Assembly (NCBI RefSeq): GCF_029428875.1
Contig: NZ_JAJSOO010000001.1
Location: forward strand, 5,986,501 to 6,050,500
Direction of reading: 5' to 3'
DNA: 64,000 nucleotides
Source of the DNA: Streptomyces sp. JH34
Lineage (GTDB): Bacteria > Actinomycetota > Actinomycetes > Streptomycetales > Streptomycetaceae
This document shows positions 16,064 through 24,627 of this stretch, piece by piece (positions within the stretch are counted from its first letter, which is position 1; every line of letters begins with the position of its first letter). The notes under the pieces are model-generated. The model saw only the letters and a list, made by a program, of their open reading frames with translations. It ran no database searches and was not told the DNA's origin. Made by a program: the position numbers and the translations under genes.

Positions 16064-17629
16064 ATGTCGACGGGCAGAACAGCCACCAGTGAGACCGGCA
16101 CCACCGGCGCGGCCGGAGGGATCAACACCTACAAGGGCGAGGAGCGCGCGCTGCGCGCCGACCGGCTCGGCACCCCCGGGCTGCTCCTGTCCGTCCTCGC
16201 CGCCAGCGCCCCCCTCATGGTCGTCGCAGGGGTGATGCCCACGGTCTTCGGCGTCATGGGCATCGTCGGACAGCCCCTGCTCTACGTGATCCTCGGCATC
16301 GTCCTGATGCTGTTCGGCGTGGGTTACGCGGAGATGAGCCGGCACGTCCACAACGCCGGTGCCTTCTACGCCTACATCGCACGCGGACTCGGCCCCACGG
16401 CCGGCGCGGGCGCCTCGCTCGTCGCGCTGGTCGCCTACAGCGCCATGCAGGTCGGCATCTACGGCATCCTCGGGTTCGAGGTGTCGGGCCTCTTCGCCAC
16501 CTATCTCGACATCGACCTCCGGTGGTGGATCCCCGCCCTCGTCTCCGTGGCCGTCGTCGGCGTGCTCGGCTGGCTGAAGATCGACCTCAACGCCAAGGTG
16601 CTCGGAGTCCTGCTGGTCGTCGAGTGCGCCCTCGTCGTGATCTTCGACATCGCGGCCGTAGGCAAGCCCGGCCCCGAGGGCCTGTCCCTGCACGCCTTCA
16701 ACCCCGAGACCCTGACCGGAGCCGGCCTGGGCACCGCGCTGTGCTTCTGCATCGCCGCGTTCGTCGGCTTCGAGCAGGCCCCGGTGTACGCGGAGGAGAC
16801 CAGCCGCCCGCAGATCGTCGTGTCCCGCGTGATGTTCCTGGCCATCGGCTACGCGGCGCTCTTCCTCGCCGTGAGCTCCTGGGCCCTGACCGTCGCCGCC
16901 GGCCCCTCCTCCATCGCGGACACCTCCCTGGAGGAGGGCCCCGGGATGCTCTTCGGACTCACCGAGGAACGGCTCGGCGCCACCTTCACCGACGTCCTGC
17001 ACGTCCTGTTCGTCACCGGCATGTTCGCCGCACTGCTCAGCTTCCACAACGTGGTCGCCCGCTACGCGTACGCCATGGGAAGGGAAGGACTGCTGCCCGC
17101 CGGCTTCGGCCGCACCAACAGGGCGAGCGGGGCCCCCGCGACGGGCTCCATGCTCCAGTCCGGGCTCTCCGTCGTCATCGTGCTCGCCTTCGCCGTCACC
17201 GACGACAAGCCGGTCGGCGACCCCACCGCGCCCGTCCTGCACCTGTTCACCTGGATGGGCAACGTCGGTGCGCTCGGCGTCATCGTCCTGATGGCCGCGG
17301 CCTCCTTCGCCGTCATCGCGTTCTTCGTGCGGCGCGGGGCCGGCCGCGCCCAGGCGCCCCGGCTCGTCGCCTCCGGTCTCGCCGGTCTCGCCCTGCTGGC
17401 CATCGCCGTGTTCACCGTCCGGGACTTCGGCGTCCTGGTCGGCTCGGGCCCCGGCTCGGCGCTGAACCGGCTGCTGCCCGGCGTCATCCTGCTGGCCCTG
17501 GCCGGAGGTCTGGCCTACGGCGAGGTGCTGCGCCGCACGAGGCCCGGGGTGCACGCGCGGATCGGCCTCGGCAACGAGGCGTTCCAGCTGGAGAAGGCGG
17601 CGGAGGGCACGCCCGCCCGTACACGCTGA
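16064..17629 (+). CDS. APC-family amino acid permease
   Basis: 521 residues with about twelve membrane helices, starting after a 35-residue polar N-terminus (INTYKGEERALRADRLGTPG). TM1 is LLLSVLAASAPLMVVAGVMP; helix 3 region EMSRHVHNAGAFYAYIARGLG and FCIAAFVGFEQAPVYAEET match the amino acid/polyamine/organocation superfamily. It probably imports an amino acid or amine by proton symport. GAAGGGA precedes ATG 16064 at a slightly long distance. It follows the TTA-containing gene closely, so its expression may also be development-linked. Confidence 0.9.
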   Translation: MSTGRTATSETGTTGAAGGINTYKGEERALRADRLGTPGLLLSVLAASAPLMVVAGVMPTVFGVMGIVGQPLLYVILGIVLMLFGVGYAEMSRHVHNAGAFYAYIARGLGPTAGAGASLVALVAYSAMQVGIYGILGFEVSGLFATYLDIDLRWWIPALVSVAVVGVLGWLKIDLNAKVLGVLLVVECALVVIFDIAAVGKPGPEGLSLHAFNPETLTGAGLGTALCFCIAAFVGFEQAPVYAEETSRPQIVVSRVMFLAIGYAALFLAVSSWALTVAAGPSSIADTSLEEGPGMLFGLTEERLGATFTDVLHVLFVTGMFAALLSFHNVVARYAYAMGREGLLPAGFGRTNRASGAPATGSMLQSGLSVVIVLAFAVTDDKPVGDPTAPVLHLFTWMGNVGALGVIVLMAAASFAVIAFFVRRGAGRAQAPRLVASGLAGLALLAIAVFTVRDFGVLVGSGPGSALNRLLPGVILLALAGGLAYGEVLRRTRPGVHARIGLGNEAFQLEKAAEGTPARTR

Positions 17630-17661
17630 CCCCGCCCGCCCCACCGAAGGCATGACGTGTG

Positions 17662-17692
17662 CCCGCGGCCCCTGGTGACGGGGGACCGCGGG
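17662..17692 (+). terminator. Hairpin between permease and molybdenum oxidoreductase
   Basis: CCCGCGG (17662-17668) pairs with CCGCGGG (17686-17692), with an inner CCCC/GGGG helix, 33 bp after the permease stop. It covers the codons that a longer version of the next gene would use, which favours the GTG start at 17708 for that gene. Confidence 0.5.
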
Positions 17693-17707
17693 TGTTCGAA
17701 TGGGTGG

Positions 17708-18454
17708 GTGAACAATCCCCCTCCCGACAGCGGGAGCTCCACCCCGGACGGCGGCGGCACACCCGTCGGACGCCGTCTGGTCCTCGCCATGCTCGGCCTC
17801 GGCGCCGCCGGGGTGGCGGCCGCCCCCGTCCTGCAGCGCACGCTGGAGAACGGGCTGGGCGCGGTCGCCGACAAGGACCCCACCGGGCTCACCGGCCTGC
17901 TCCCCAACGGCGGCGGCTTCCGCTACTACTCCGTCGCCACCTCCGTACCCAGGAAGACCTCCGCCGACTACCGCCTCACGGTGGACGGCCTGGTCGACCG
18001 CCCGGCCACCCACACCCTGGACTCCCTGAAGGCGCTGCCGCAGACCCGTCTCGTGCGGGACGTCCAGTGCGTGACGGGCTGGCGGGTGCCCAAGACCCCG
18101 TTCGAGGGAGTCAGGCTCTCCGCGCTGCTCGACGCGGCCGGTGTCCGGCCGGGGGCGAAGGCGGTCCGCTTCACCTGCTTCGACGGTGCCTACAGCGAGA
18201 GCCTCACCCTCGAACAGGCACGCCGCGACGACGTCCTGGTCGCGTTGCGCATGCGGGACGAGCCGCTGGCCCACGCCCACGGCGGCCCGGTACGGCTGTA
18301 CGTCGCCCCGATGTACTTCTACAAGTCGGCGAAATGGCTCTCGGGGATCACCGTCACCGACTCCGTGCGCCCCGGATACTGGGAGGAGCTCGGCTATGAC
18401 GTCGACGCCTGGGTCGGCCGGTCCAACGGCCGCGACGACGCCCCCACCGTCTGA
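17708..18454 (+). CDS. Molybdopterin-dependent oxidoreductase (sulfite oxidase fold, YedY/MsrP-like)
   Basis: 248 residues from GTG 17708. After a polar N-terminus comes GRRLVLAMLGLGAAGVAAAP, a probable membrane anchor or twin-arginine-like signal. The domain has YRLTVDGLVDRP, LVRDVQCVTGWRVPKTPFEG with the molybdenum-ligand Cys, VRFTCFDGAYSESL and VRLYVAPMYFYKSAKWLSGI. This is the oxidoreductase molybdopterin domain without dimerisation or heme domain. A start at 17657 would add 17 residues through a hairpin and is less likely. The next gene, a b-type cytochrome, overlaps it by 59 bp, so the pair should form a membrane complex like MsrPQ, perhaps reducing oxidised extracytoplasmic substrates. 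Confidence 0.85.
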   Translation: MNNPPPDSGSSTPDGGGTPVGRRLVLAMLGLGAAGVAAAPVLQRTLENGLGAVADKDPTGLTGLLPNGGGFRYYSVATSVPRKTSADYRLTVDGLVDRPATHTLDSLKALPQTRLVRDVQCVTGWRVPKTPFEGVRLSALLDAAGVRPGAKAVRFTCFDGAYSESLTLEQARRDDVLVALRMRDEPLAHAHGGPVRLYVAPMYFYKSAKWLSGITVTDSVRPGYWEELGYDVDAWVGRSNGRDDAPTV

Positions 18455-19061
18455 TCCCTCCCCGAGGGTCCGGCGCTTCACCGCCGCCGAACGCGCGGTG
18501 CACCGCGCCACGGCCTGGCTGGTGCTGATCTGCATCGCCACAGCAGCCTGCCTGTACGTCCCCCAGCTCGCCGAACTCGTCGGCCGCCGGCGTCTCGTGG
18601 TCACCGTCCACGAGTGGTCCGGACTGCTGATCCCGGTGCCGCTGCTGGCCGGACTGGTCTCCCGCGCCCTGCGCGCCGACCTCTCCCGGCTCAACCGGTT
18701 CGGGCCGCACGACCGGCGGTGGCTGCGGGCGGCCCTGCGCCGCGACCACTCACCGGGATCCCGCCCGGCCGGGAAGTTCAACGCCGGCCAGAAGCTCTAC
18801 GCAGCGTGGACCGCGGGCGCCGTGCTCGTGATGCTCGGCACGGGACTGCTCATGTGGTTCACCGGGATCGCACCGCTGGTGTGGCGTACGGGTGCGACCT
18901 TCGTCCACGACTGGCTGGCCCTCGCGCTCGGTGTCGTCGTCGCCGGCCACATGGCGAAGGCGCTCGCCGACCCGGAGGCACGCCGTGGCATGCGCACCGG
19001 GTCGGTCGAGCGCCTCTGGGCCCGTTCCGAGCACCCGTTGTGGCGGGAACCGGAGGAGTGA
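18396..19061 (+). CDS. Cytochrome b/b6-type membrane subunit
   Basis: 221 residues with four hydrophobic helices: TAWLVLICIATAACLYVP, SGLLIPVPLLAGLVSRAL, LYAAWTAGAVLVMLGTGLLM and WLALALGVVVAGHMAKAL. Histidines able to bind heme occur in AVHRATAW, VTVHEWSG, FVHDWLA and GHMAKAL. It resembles the gamma subunit of formate dehydrogenase and other diheme cytochromes b. ATG 18396 lies inside the upstream molybdoenzyme gene, with GGAGG eight bases before it, so translation is coupled. It likely passes quinol electrons to the molybdenum protein. Its stop is 6 bp from that of the convergent gluconate permease. Confidence 0.82.
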   Translation: MTSTPGSAGPTAATTPPPSDPSPRVRRFTAAERAVHRATAWLVLICIATAACLYVPQLAELVGRRRLVVTVHEWSGLLIPVPLLAGLVSRALRADLSRLNRFGPHDRRWLRAALRRDHSPGSRPAGKFNAGQKLYAAWTAGAVLVMLGTGLLMWFTGIAPLVWRTGATFVHDWLALALGVVVAGHMAKALADPEARRGMRTGSVERLWARSEHPLWREPEE

Positions 19062-19067
19062 CGCCGG

Positions 19068-20465
19068 CTACAACACCAGCGACAGCAGCAGGATGAAGCC
19101 CAGCGAGACGACGGAGATGATGGTCTCCATCACCGACCAGGTCTTGATCGTCTGCGGGACGTCCATGCCGAAGTACTCCTTCACCAGCCAGAACCCCGCG
19201 TCGTTGACGTGGCTGAAGAAGAGCGAACCCGCACCGACCGCGAGGACGAGCAGTGCCGCGTGGGACGTGGACATGTCGGCGGCCAGCGGGGCGACCAGAC
19301 CGGCGGCGGAGATGGTGGCCACGGTCGCCGAGCCGGTCGCCAGCCGTATCGCCACGGCGATCAGCCAGCCGAGCAGCAGGGCGGGGATCGACCAGTTCTC
19401 GGAGAAGTCGAGGATCATCTGGCCCACACCGGCGTCGATGAGGGTCTGCTTGAAACCGCCGCCGGCGCCCACGATCAGGAGGATGCCCGCGATCGGGGCG
19501 AGCGACTTCTCGACGGTGCTGGACAGACGGCCCTTGGTGAACCCGGCCGCGCGGCCCAGGGTGAACATGCCCACGATGACGGCCGTCAGCAGGGCGATCA
19601 GCGGCGAGCCGACGACGTCGGTGACCCGCTGGACGTTGTTCTCGGGGTCGTCCACCACGATGTCGACCAGTGCCTTGACCAGCATCAGGACGACGGGCAG
19701 CAGGATCGTCGCCAGGGTCGCGCCGAAGCTCGGGCGGCGGTCCAGCTCCTCGGACGGGCGCTGGGGGATCATCTTCTCCGGCGCCTCGATGTCCACCCAG
19801 CGGGCGGCGTAGCGGGAGAAGACCGGACCCGCGATGATCACGGTCGGGACGGCCACCAGCACACCGAGCGCCAGCGTGACGCCCAGATTGGCGCCGAGGG
19901 CGTCGATCGCCACCAGCGGGCCGGGGTGCGGGGGAATCAGACCGTGCATCACGGAGAGGCCGGCGAGCGCGGGGATGCCGATCCGCATCAGCGAGTAGTT
20001 GCCGCGCTTGGCGACCAGCAGCACGACCGGAATCATCAGCACGATTCCGACCTCGAAGAACAGCGGAAGTCCGATGATCGAGGCGATCAGGACCATCGCC
20101 CACGGCATCGCACGGCCGCTCGCCTTCGCGAGGATCGTGTCGACGATCTGGTCGGCGCCGCCGGAATCGGCGAGCAGCTTGCCCAGGATGGCGCCCAGCG
20201 CGATGAGGACACCGACACTCGCGACCGTCGAGCCGAGGCCCGCGGTGAAGCTGGTGATCGTCTTCGCCGGGTTGGCGCCGGCGAAGGAACCGAGCGCCAG
20301 CGAGCCGATGGTCAACGCGAGGAACGCGTGCATCTTGAGCTTGGTGATGAGCAGGACGATGACGGCGATACCCGCCAGGACGGCGATACCCAGCTGTGCG
20401 TTGCCGGCCGAAGTGATGGGTTCGACGGCATCCGCTGCCAGCATCTCGACGCTGAGACTGGTCAC
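19068..20465 (-). CDS. gntP: Gluconate permease, GntP family
   Basis: 465 residues with about twelve to fourteen membrane helices. Family stretches: FLALTIGSLALGSFAG, LGAILGKLLADSGGADQIVDT, IIGLPLFFEVGIVLMIPVVLL, GLSVMHGLIPPHPGPLVAID and LFFSHVNDAGFWLVKEYFGM. GntP proteins import gluconate or related sugar acids with protons. GTG 20463-20465 is the start, 11 bp after the gluconokinase stop, so both genes form an operon, divergent from a GntR regulator. Convergent with the cytochrome gene. Confidence 0.93.
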   Translation of the reverse strand: MTSLSVEMLAADAVEPITSAGNAQLGIAVLAGIAVIVLLITKLKMHAFLALTIGSLALGSFAGANPAKTITSFTAGLGSTVASVGVLIALGAILGKLLADSGGADQIVDTILAKASGRAMPWAMVLIASIIGLPLFFEVGIVLMIPVVLLVAKRGNYSLMRIGIPALAGLSVMHGLIPPHPGPLVAIDALGANLGVTLALGVLVAVPTVIIAGPVFSRYAARWVDIEAPEKMIPQRPSEELDRRPSFGATLATILLPVVLMLVKALVDIVVDDPENNVQRVTDVVGSPLIALLTAVIVGMFTLGRAAGFTKGRLSSTVEKSLAPIAGILLIVGAGGGFKQTLIDAGVGQMILDFSENWSIPALLLGWLIAVAIRLATGSATVATISAAGLVAPLAADMSTSHAALLVLAVGAGSLFFSHVNDAGFWLVKEYFGMDVPQTIKTWSVMETIISVVSLGFILLLSLVL

Positions 20466-20476
20466 GGTGGTGATCC

Positions 20477-20986
20477 TTAGTTGGCGAGCCGGCGCAACGC
20501 GGCGACGGCCCGGTCGGTGATTTCCTCAGGGGTGCCGGACACGTCCACGGAGACGCCCGCTTCGTCCTCCTGCAGGGGCTGCAGGGTCGCGAACTGGGAG
20601 TCGAGGAGCGCGGTCGGCATGAAGTGGCCCTTGCGGTCCGCCATGCGGCGTTCGATGAGGGACCGGTCGCCGGTCAGATGCAGGAAGAGAGCACCGGGGG
20701 CCTCGGCCCGCAGCCGGTCGCGGTAGGCGCGCTTGAGCGCCGAGCTGCTGACGACGCCGCCGAGCCCCGCCCGGCCGTGTGCCCACTGCCCGATCGCGTC
20801 CAGCCACGGCCAGCGGTCGTCGTCGTCCAGCGGGGTGCCCGCGGACATCTTGGCGATGTTGGCCGGCGGGTGGAAGTCGTCGCCCTCGGCGTAGGGGACG
20901 CCCAGGGCGTCGGCGAGCAGGGGGCCGATCGTGGTCTTGCCGGTCCCTGCTACGCCCATCACCACGACGACGTGGGGGGTGCTCAT
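20477..20986 (-). CDS. gntK: Gluconokinase
   Basis: 169 residues, the usual length for the P-loop gluconokinase family, which phosphorylates gluconate to 6-phosphogluconate. Walker A is GVAGTGKTT (about residues 9-17); EGDDFHPPANIAKMSAGTPL and DDDRWPWLD are family signatures, and LIERRMADRKGHFMPTALLDSQFATLQ closes the active site. ATG 20986 has a GAGG six bases upstream; an in-frame extension runs 13 codons further but crosses the tandem repeat in the promoter. It is the first gene of the gntKP operon. Confidence 0.95.
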   Translation of the reverse strand: MSTPHVVVVMGVAGTGKTTIGPLLADALGVPYAEGDDFHPPANIAKMSAGTPLDDDDRWPWLDAIGQWAHGRAGLGGVVSSSALKRAYRDRLRAEAPGALFLHLTGDRSLIERRMADRKGHFMPTALLDSQFATLQPLQEDEAGVSVDVSGTPEEITDRAVAALRRLAN

Positions 20987-21006
20987 TGCTGCCTCGCTGT
21001 CTTCAT

Positions 21007-21092
21007 CGACATCGGTCCGCGACATCGGTCCGTCGCGCTACTGAAACCCATTACATACGACTTATTCAAGAGGCTGTGACATAAACGTCGTA
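21007..21092. promoter_or_regulatory. gntK/gntR divergent control region
   Basis: The 144 bp between gntK and the GntR gene holds a perfect tandem 13-mer CGACATCGGTCCG (21007-21019, 21020-21032), then an AT-rich stretch bounded by the inverted repeat TACGAC (21056-21061) and GTCGTA (21087-21092). The AT-rich part, unusual here, probably contains both promoters, and the inverted repeat is a candidate operator for the adjacent GntR-family regulator. Confidence 0.5.
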
Positions 21093-21130
21093 CTTTTAGA
21101 TTCCGAAGGCCGCCCCGTAGGCTTGTGGGC

Positions 21131-21832
21131 ATGACCACACCTGCCCAGGGCCTCCATACGCATGTGCTGGACACCCTGGGTCTGGAGATCGCCGCGGGGG
21201 ACTGCGCACCCGGCCTGGTCCTGCGCACCGACGAGCTCGCCCAGCGCTTCGACGTGTCACGCACCGTCGTACGCGAAGTGATCCGGGTCCTGGAGTCCAT
21301 GCACCTCGTCGAGTCCCGGCGCCGGGTCGGAGTGACCGTGCGGCCCACCGAGGCGTGGAACGTCTACGACCCCCAGGTCATCCGCTGGCGGCTCGCCGGC
21401 GCCGACCGCCCCCGGCAGTTGCGCTCACTCACCGTGCTGCGGTCCGCCGTCGAACCCGTGGCCGCCGGCCTCGCGGCCCGGAACGCCACCGCCGAGCAGT
21501 GCGCCGAACTCACCGAATGCGCCCTCGGTATGGTCGCGACCTCGCGCGGTCAGCAGCTGGAGGGCTACCTCCGGCACGACATCGCCTTCCACCGCGTCGT
21601 CCTCAACGCCTCCGGGAACGAGATGTTCGCGCGGCTCGGCGACGTCGTCGCCGAGGTCCTCGCCGGCCGCACCCACCACCAGGTGATGTTCGAGGACCCG
21701 GACCCCGCCGCGGTCACGCTCCACGTCCGGCTCGCCGAGGCCGTCCGCGAGGGGGACGCCGCGGAGGCGGAACGGCTCACCAAGGAGATCGCGGTCGGCG
21801 CGCTGCACGAACTGGACGTGCTCGCCCCGTGA
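21131..21832 (+). CDS. gntR: FadR-type GntR regulator, probable gluconate repressor
   Basis: 233 residues. A winged helix-turn-helix at about 8-72 (LRTDELAQRFDVSRTVVREV, IRVLESMHLVESRRRVGVTV) is followed by an all-helical FCD ligand-binding domain with LRHDIAFHRVVLNASGN and the metal-binding histidines typical of that fold (H in HDIAFH, H in LHVRLAEAV). It is divergent from gntK/gntP, so it probably represses them and is released by gluconate or 6-phosphogluconate. ATG 21131 is chosen over a start two codons upstream. Confidence 0.88.
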   Translation: MTTPAQGLHTHVLDTLGLEIAAGDCAPGLVLRTDELAQRFDVSRTVVREVIRVLESMHLVESRRRVGVTVRPTEAWNVYDPQVIRWRLAGADRPRQLRSLTVLRSAVEPVAAGLAARNATAEQCAELTECALGMVATSRGQQLEGYLRHDIAFHRVVLNASGNEMFARLGDVVAEVLAGRTHHQVMFEDPDPAAVTLHVRLAEAVREGDAAEAERLTKEIAVGALHELDVLAP

Positions 21833-21907
21833 GCGCCTGCCCGTCCGGGTACGGTGGACGGGATCGATCTTCAGGACAACGGGGCAGTCGGAATGGGAGA
21901 CCACGGC

Positions 21908-22993
21908 ATGGCGCAGCAGGTACGAGGGGTCATCGCACCGGGAAAGAACGAGCCCGTGCGGGTGGAGACGATCCTGGTGCCGGACCCGGGCCCCGGTGAG
22001 GCCGTGGTCAAGATCCAGGCGTGCGGCGTCTGCCACACCGACCTGCACTACAAGCAGGGCGGCATCAACGACGACTTCCCGTTCCTGCTCGGTCACGAGG
22101 CCGCGGGTGTGGTGGAGTCCGTCGGCGAAGGCGTCACCGACGTCGAGCCCGGCGACTTCGTCGTCCTCAACTGGCGTGCGGTGTGCGGCCAGTGCCGTGC
22201 CTGTCTGCGCGGCCGCCCCTGGTACTGCTTCGACACCCACAACGCGAAGCAGAAGATGACCCTCCTGGACGGCACCGAGCTCTCCCCGGCGCTCGGCATC
22301 GGCGCGTTCGCCGAGAAGACCCTCGTCGCCGCAGGCCAGTGCACCAAGGTCGACCCCGAGGTCTCCCCGGCCGTCGCCGGGCTGCTCGGCTGCGGAGTCA
22401 TGGCGGGCATCGGCGCCGCCATCAACACCGGCCAGGTCGGCCGCGGCGACTCCGTCGCCGTCATCGGCTGCGGCGGCGTCGGCGACGCGGCGATCGCCGG
22501 TGCCCGGCTCGCGGGAGCAGCGAAGATCATCGCGGTCGACATCGACGACCGCAAGCTGGAGACGGCGAAGAAGATGGGTGCCACCCACACCGTCAACTCC
22601 CGCTCCGGTGACCCCGTCGAGGCGATCCGCGCCCTCACCGACGGCAACGGTGCCGATGTCGTGATCGAGGCGGTCGGCCGCCCCGAGACGTACAAGCAGG
22701 CCTTCTACGCCCGTGACCTCGCCGGCACCGTCGTCCTCGTGGGCGTGCCCACCCCCGAGATGCAGCTCGAGCTCCCGCTCCTCGACGTGTTCGGGCGTGG
22801 CGGCTCGCTCAAGTCGTCCTGGTACGGCGACTGCCTGCCCTCGCGCGACTTCCCCATGCTGATCGACCTGCACCAGCAGGGACGCCTCGACCTGGGCGCC
22901 TTCGTCACCGAGACCATCCAGCTCGGCGAGATCGAGCAGGCCTTCGCCCGGATGCACGACGGCGACGTCCTGCGCTCGGTGGTGGTCCTCTGA
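21908..22993 (+). CDS. mscR: S-(hydroxymethyl)mycothiol dehydrogenase / nitrosomycothiol reductase
   Basis: 361 residues, a zinc-dependent medium-chain dehydrogenase. ACGVCHTDLHYKQGG and GHEAAGVVESVGEGV hold catalytic-zinc ligands; CGQCRACLRGRPWYC gives the four structural-zinc cysteines; VIGCGGVGDAAIAGARLAGA is the NAD site. It matches mycobacterial and Streptomyces MscR, which oxidises the formaldehyde-mycothiol adduct and reduces S-nitrosomycothiol. ATG 21908 (MAQQVRGVIAPGKNEPV) was chosen from the conserved N-terminus. It overlaps the following metallo-beta-lactamase gene (TGATG), the usual partner of mscR, and depends on mycothiol made with MshC (encoded at 42117-43346). Confidence 0.93.
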   Translation: MAQQVRGVIAPGKNEPVRVETILVPDPGPGEAVVKIQACGVCHTDLHYKQGGINDDFPFLLGHEAAGVVESVGEGVTDVEPGDFVVLNWRAVCGQCRACLRGRPWYCFDTHNAKQKMTLLDGTELSPALGIGAFAEKTLVAAGQCTKVDPEVSPAVAGLLGCGVMAGIGAAINTGQVGRGDSVAVIGCGGVGDAAIAGARLAGAAKIIAVDIDDRKLETAKKMGATHTVNSRSGDPVEAIRALTDGNGADVVIEAVGRPETYKQAFYARDLAGTVVLVGVPTPEMQLELPLLDVFGRGGSLKSSWYGDCLPSRDFPMLIDLHQQGRLDLGAFVTETIQLGEIEQAFARMHDGDVLRSVVVL

Positions 22994-23622
22994 TGGCCGC
23001 CCGCATCGACCACCTCGTCACGTCCGGCACCTTCGCCCTCGACGGCGGCGAGTGGGACGTCGACAACAACGTCTGGATCGTCGGCGACGACACGGAGGCC
23101 GTCGTCATCGACGCCGCCCACGACGCCGCCGCGATCGAGGCCGCACTCGGCGGACGTACGCTGCGCGCCATCATCTGTACCCACGCGCACAACGACCACA
23201 TCGACGCCGCTCCGGCCCTCGCCGACGCGACCGGTGCGCCGATCCTGCTGCACCCGGACGACCTGCCGCTCTGGGAGCAGACCCACCCGGACCGCGCCCC
23301 CGACGGTGAACTCGCCGACGGTAAGGAGCTGGAGGTGGCGGGGACGCGCCTCACGGTGCTGCACACCCCGGGCCACGCTCCGGGGGCTGTCTGCCTCCAC
23401 GCGCCCGAGCTGAGCACGGTCTTCACCGGGGACACGCTCTTCCAGGGCGGGCCGGGCGCCACCGGGCGGTCCTTCTCCCACTTCCCGACGATCATCGACT
23501 CGATCAGGGACCGGCTGCTCACCCTTCCGCCGGAGACCGCGGTCCGCACCGGACACGGCGACTCCACCAGCATCGGCGCGGAGGCGCCGCAGCTGCAGGA
23601 CTGGATCAACCGCGGCCACTGA
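22993..23622 (+). CDS. Metallo-beta-lactamase-fold hydrolase, mscR partner
   Basis: 209 residues with the THAHNDHID metal motif (HxHxDH, about residues 59-66), HTPGHAPGAV, FTGDTLFQGGPG and the last His in RTGHGDSTS. This glyoxalase II-like layout suggests thioester hydrolysis, plausibly S-formylmycothiol to mycothiol plus formate, completing formaldehyde detoxification started by MscR. That step is inferred from the neighbour, with which it shares the overlapping TGATG junction. It is convergent with the pseudouridine synthase gene 12 bp away; no hairpin separates them. Confidence 0.88.
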   Translation: MAARIDHLVTSGTFALDGGEWDVDNNVWIVGDDTEAVVIDAAHDAAAIEAALGGRTLRAIICTHAHNDHIDAAPALADATGAPILLHPDDLPLWEQTHPDRAPDGELADGKELEVAGTRLTVLHTPGHAPGAVCLHAPELSTVFTGDTLFQGGPGATGRSFSHFPTIIDSIRDRLLTLPPETAVRTGHGDSTSIGAEAPQLQDWINRGH

Positions 23623-23634
23623 CCGCGGCGGGGA

Positions 23635-24573
23635 TCACCGGTCCGGCCACGCGGAGAGCCGCAGGCCGCTCTCGAAGCGGCGCGGCACACCCGTGACCGG
23701 ATCGGTGAACTCCAGCACCCTCGCGAGCAGTTGCAGTGGACGCCCGAAGTCCTCTTGCTCCGGGTCCGGCTCCACGACCGGGTAGACCGGATCGTTCACC
23801 AGTGGCAGCCCCAGCGCGTTCATGTGGACCCGCAGCTGATGGGTGCGGCCGGTCGCGGGCAGCAGCCGGTAGCGTGCGAGGGCGCCACGGCGCTCCAGCA
23901 GTTCGACCCGGCTCTCGCTGTTCGGGGCCCCCGGCTCCTCACGCGCGGCGATGACCCCGCGCTCCTTGACGATCCGGCTGCGCACCGTCCGGGGGAAAGC
24001 GAGCTCCGGATCGTACGGAGCCACCGCCTCGTACTCCTTGCGTACCAGCCGGTCCCGGAACAGCGTCTGGTACGCCCCGCGGTCCCCGGCCCGTACGACG
24101 CAGAGCACCAGGCCCGCCGTCAGCCGGTCCAGCCGGTGCGCGGGCTGCAGTCCGGGCAGCCCCAGGGTGTCGCGCAGCCGGGCCACCAGGGTCTCGGTGA
24201 TGTGACGGCCGCGCGGGGTGGTGGCCAGGAAGTGCGGCTTGTCCGCGATCACCAGGTGGTCGTCGCGATGGACGACACCGACGGGGAAGGGCACCGGGTC
24301 CTCGGGCGCGAAGTCACGGTGGAACCAGAGATGACGCCCGGTGGTGTACGGCTCGTCGGCGCGCACCGCACCGCCGTCCGCCCCGACGAATCGGCCCTCG
24401 GCCAGCATGGCGTCCACCCGCCCCGCGCCGATCGCCCCCGCGAACCTGTCCAGCAGGTGGTCGCGGACGGTGGGCCAGTCACCCGCCGGGTCCGCCGGCA
24501 GCCGCACCCGCACCGGGTCGACGCCCGCCCGCTGGGGGAGCGGGGCGGCCGGAGGCTTGGCCCGTCCTCTCAT
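23635..24573 (-). CDS. RluA-family pseudouridine synthase
   Basis: 312 residues. The RluA core contains the catalytic HRLDRLTAGLVLCV (Asp in RLD), VVHRDDHLVIADKPHFL, LVRKEYEAV and TGRTHQLRVHMNALGLPLVND. It isomerises uridine to pseudouridine in rRNA or tRNA. The N-terminal ~60 residues (GDWPTVRDHLLDRFAGAIGAGRVDAMLAEGRF) replace the S4 domain found in some relatives; this is the Streptomyces-type branch. It starts at ATG 24573 and stands alone. Confidence 0.92.
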   Translation of the reverse strand: MRGRAKPPAAPLPQRAGVDPVRVRLPADPAGDWPTVRDHLLDRFAGAIGAGRVDAMLAEGRFVGADGGAVRADEPYTTGRHLWFHRDFAPEDPVPFPVGVVHRDDHLVIADKPHFLATTPRGRHITETLVARLRDTLGLPGLQPAHRLDRLTAGLVLCVVRAGDRGAYQTLFRDRLVRKEYEAVAPYDPELAFPRTVRSRIVKERGVIAAREEPGAPNSESRVELLERRGALARYRLLPATGRTHQLRVHMNALGLPLVNDPVYPVVEPDPEQEDFGRPLQLLARVLEFTDPVTGVPRRFESGLRLSAWPDR

Positions 24574-24627
24574 CGCATGGGGTCCTTCTCGCCGTGAGGC
24601 CCGGAACGGACGGGCCGGGTCCCTCCA

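Noticed and set aside
17652..17680. Eight-codon ORF (MTCARGPW) before the molybdenum oxidoreductase, as a leader peptide
   Set aside because: It has an AAGG site but lies in the hairpin following the permease gene, and its codons show no attenuation pattern.
15710..18781. Minus-strand frame of about 1000 codons over the permease and molybdoenzyme genes
   Set aside because: Plus-strand genes here have clear membrane and cofactor motifs; the antisense frame is low-complexity shadow.
20986..21025. Longer gluconokinase N-terminus (13 extra residues)
   Set aside because: The extension is acidic, unlike the family, and runs through the promoter repeat; the ATG at 20986 has a suitable ribosome site.
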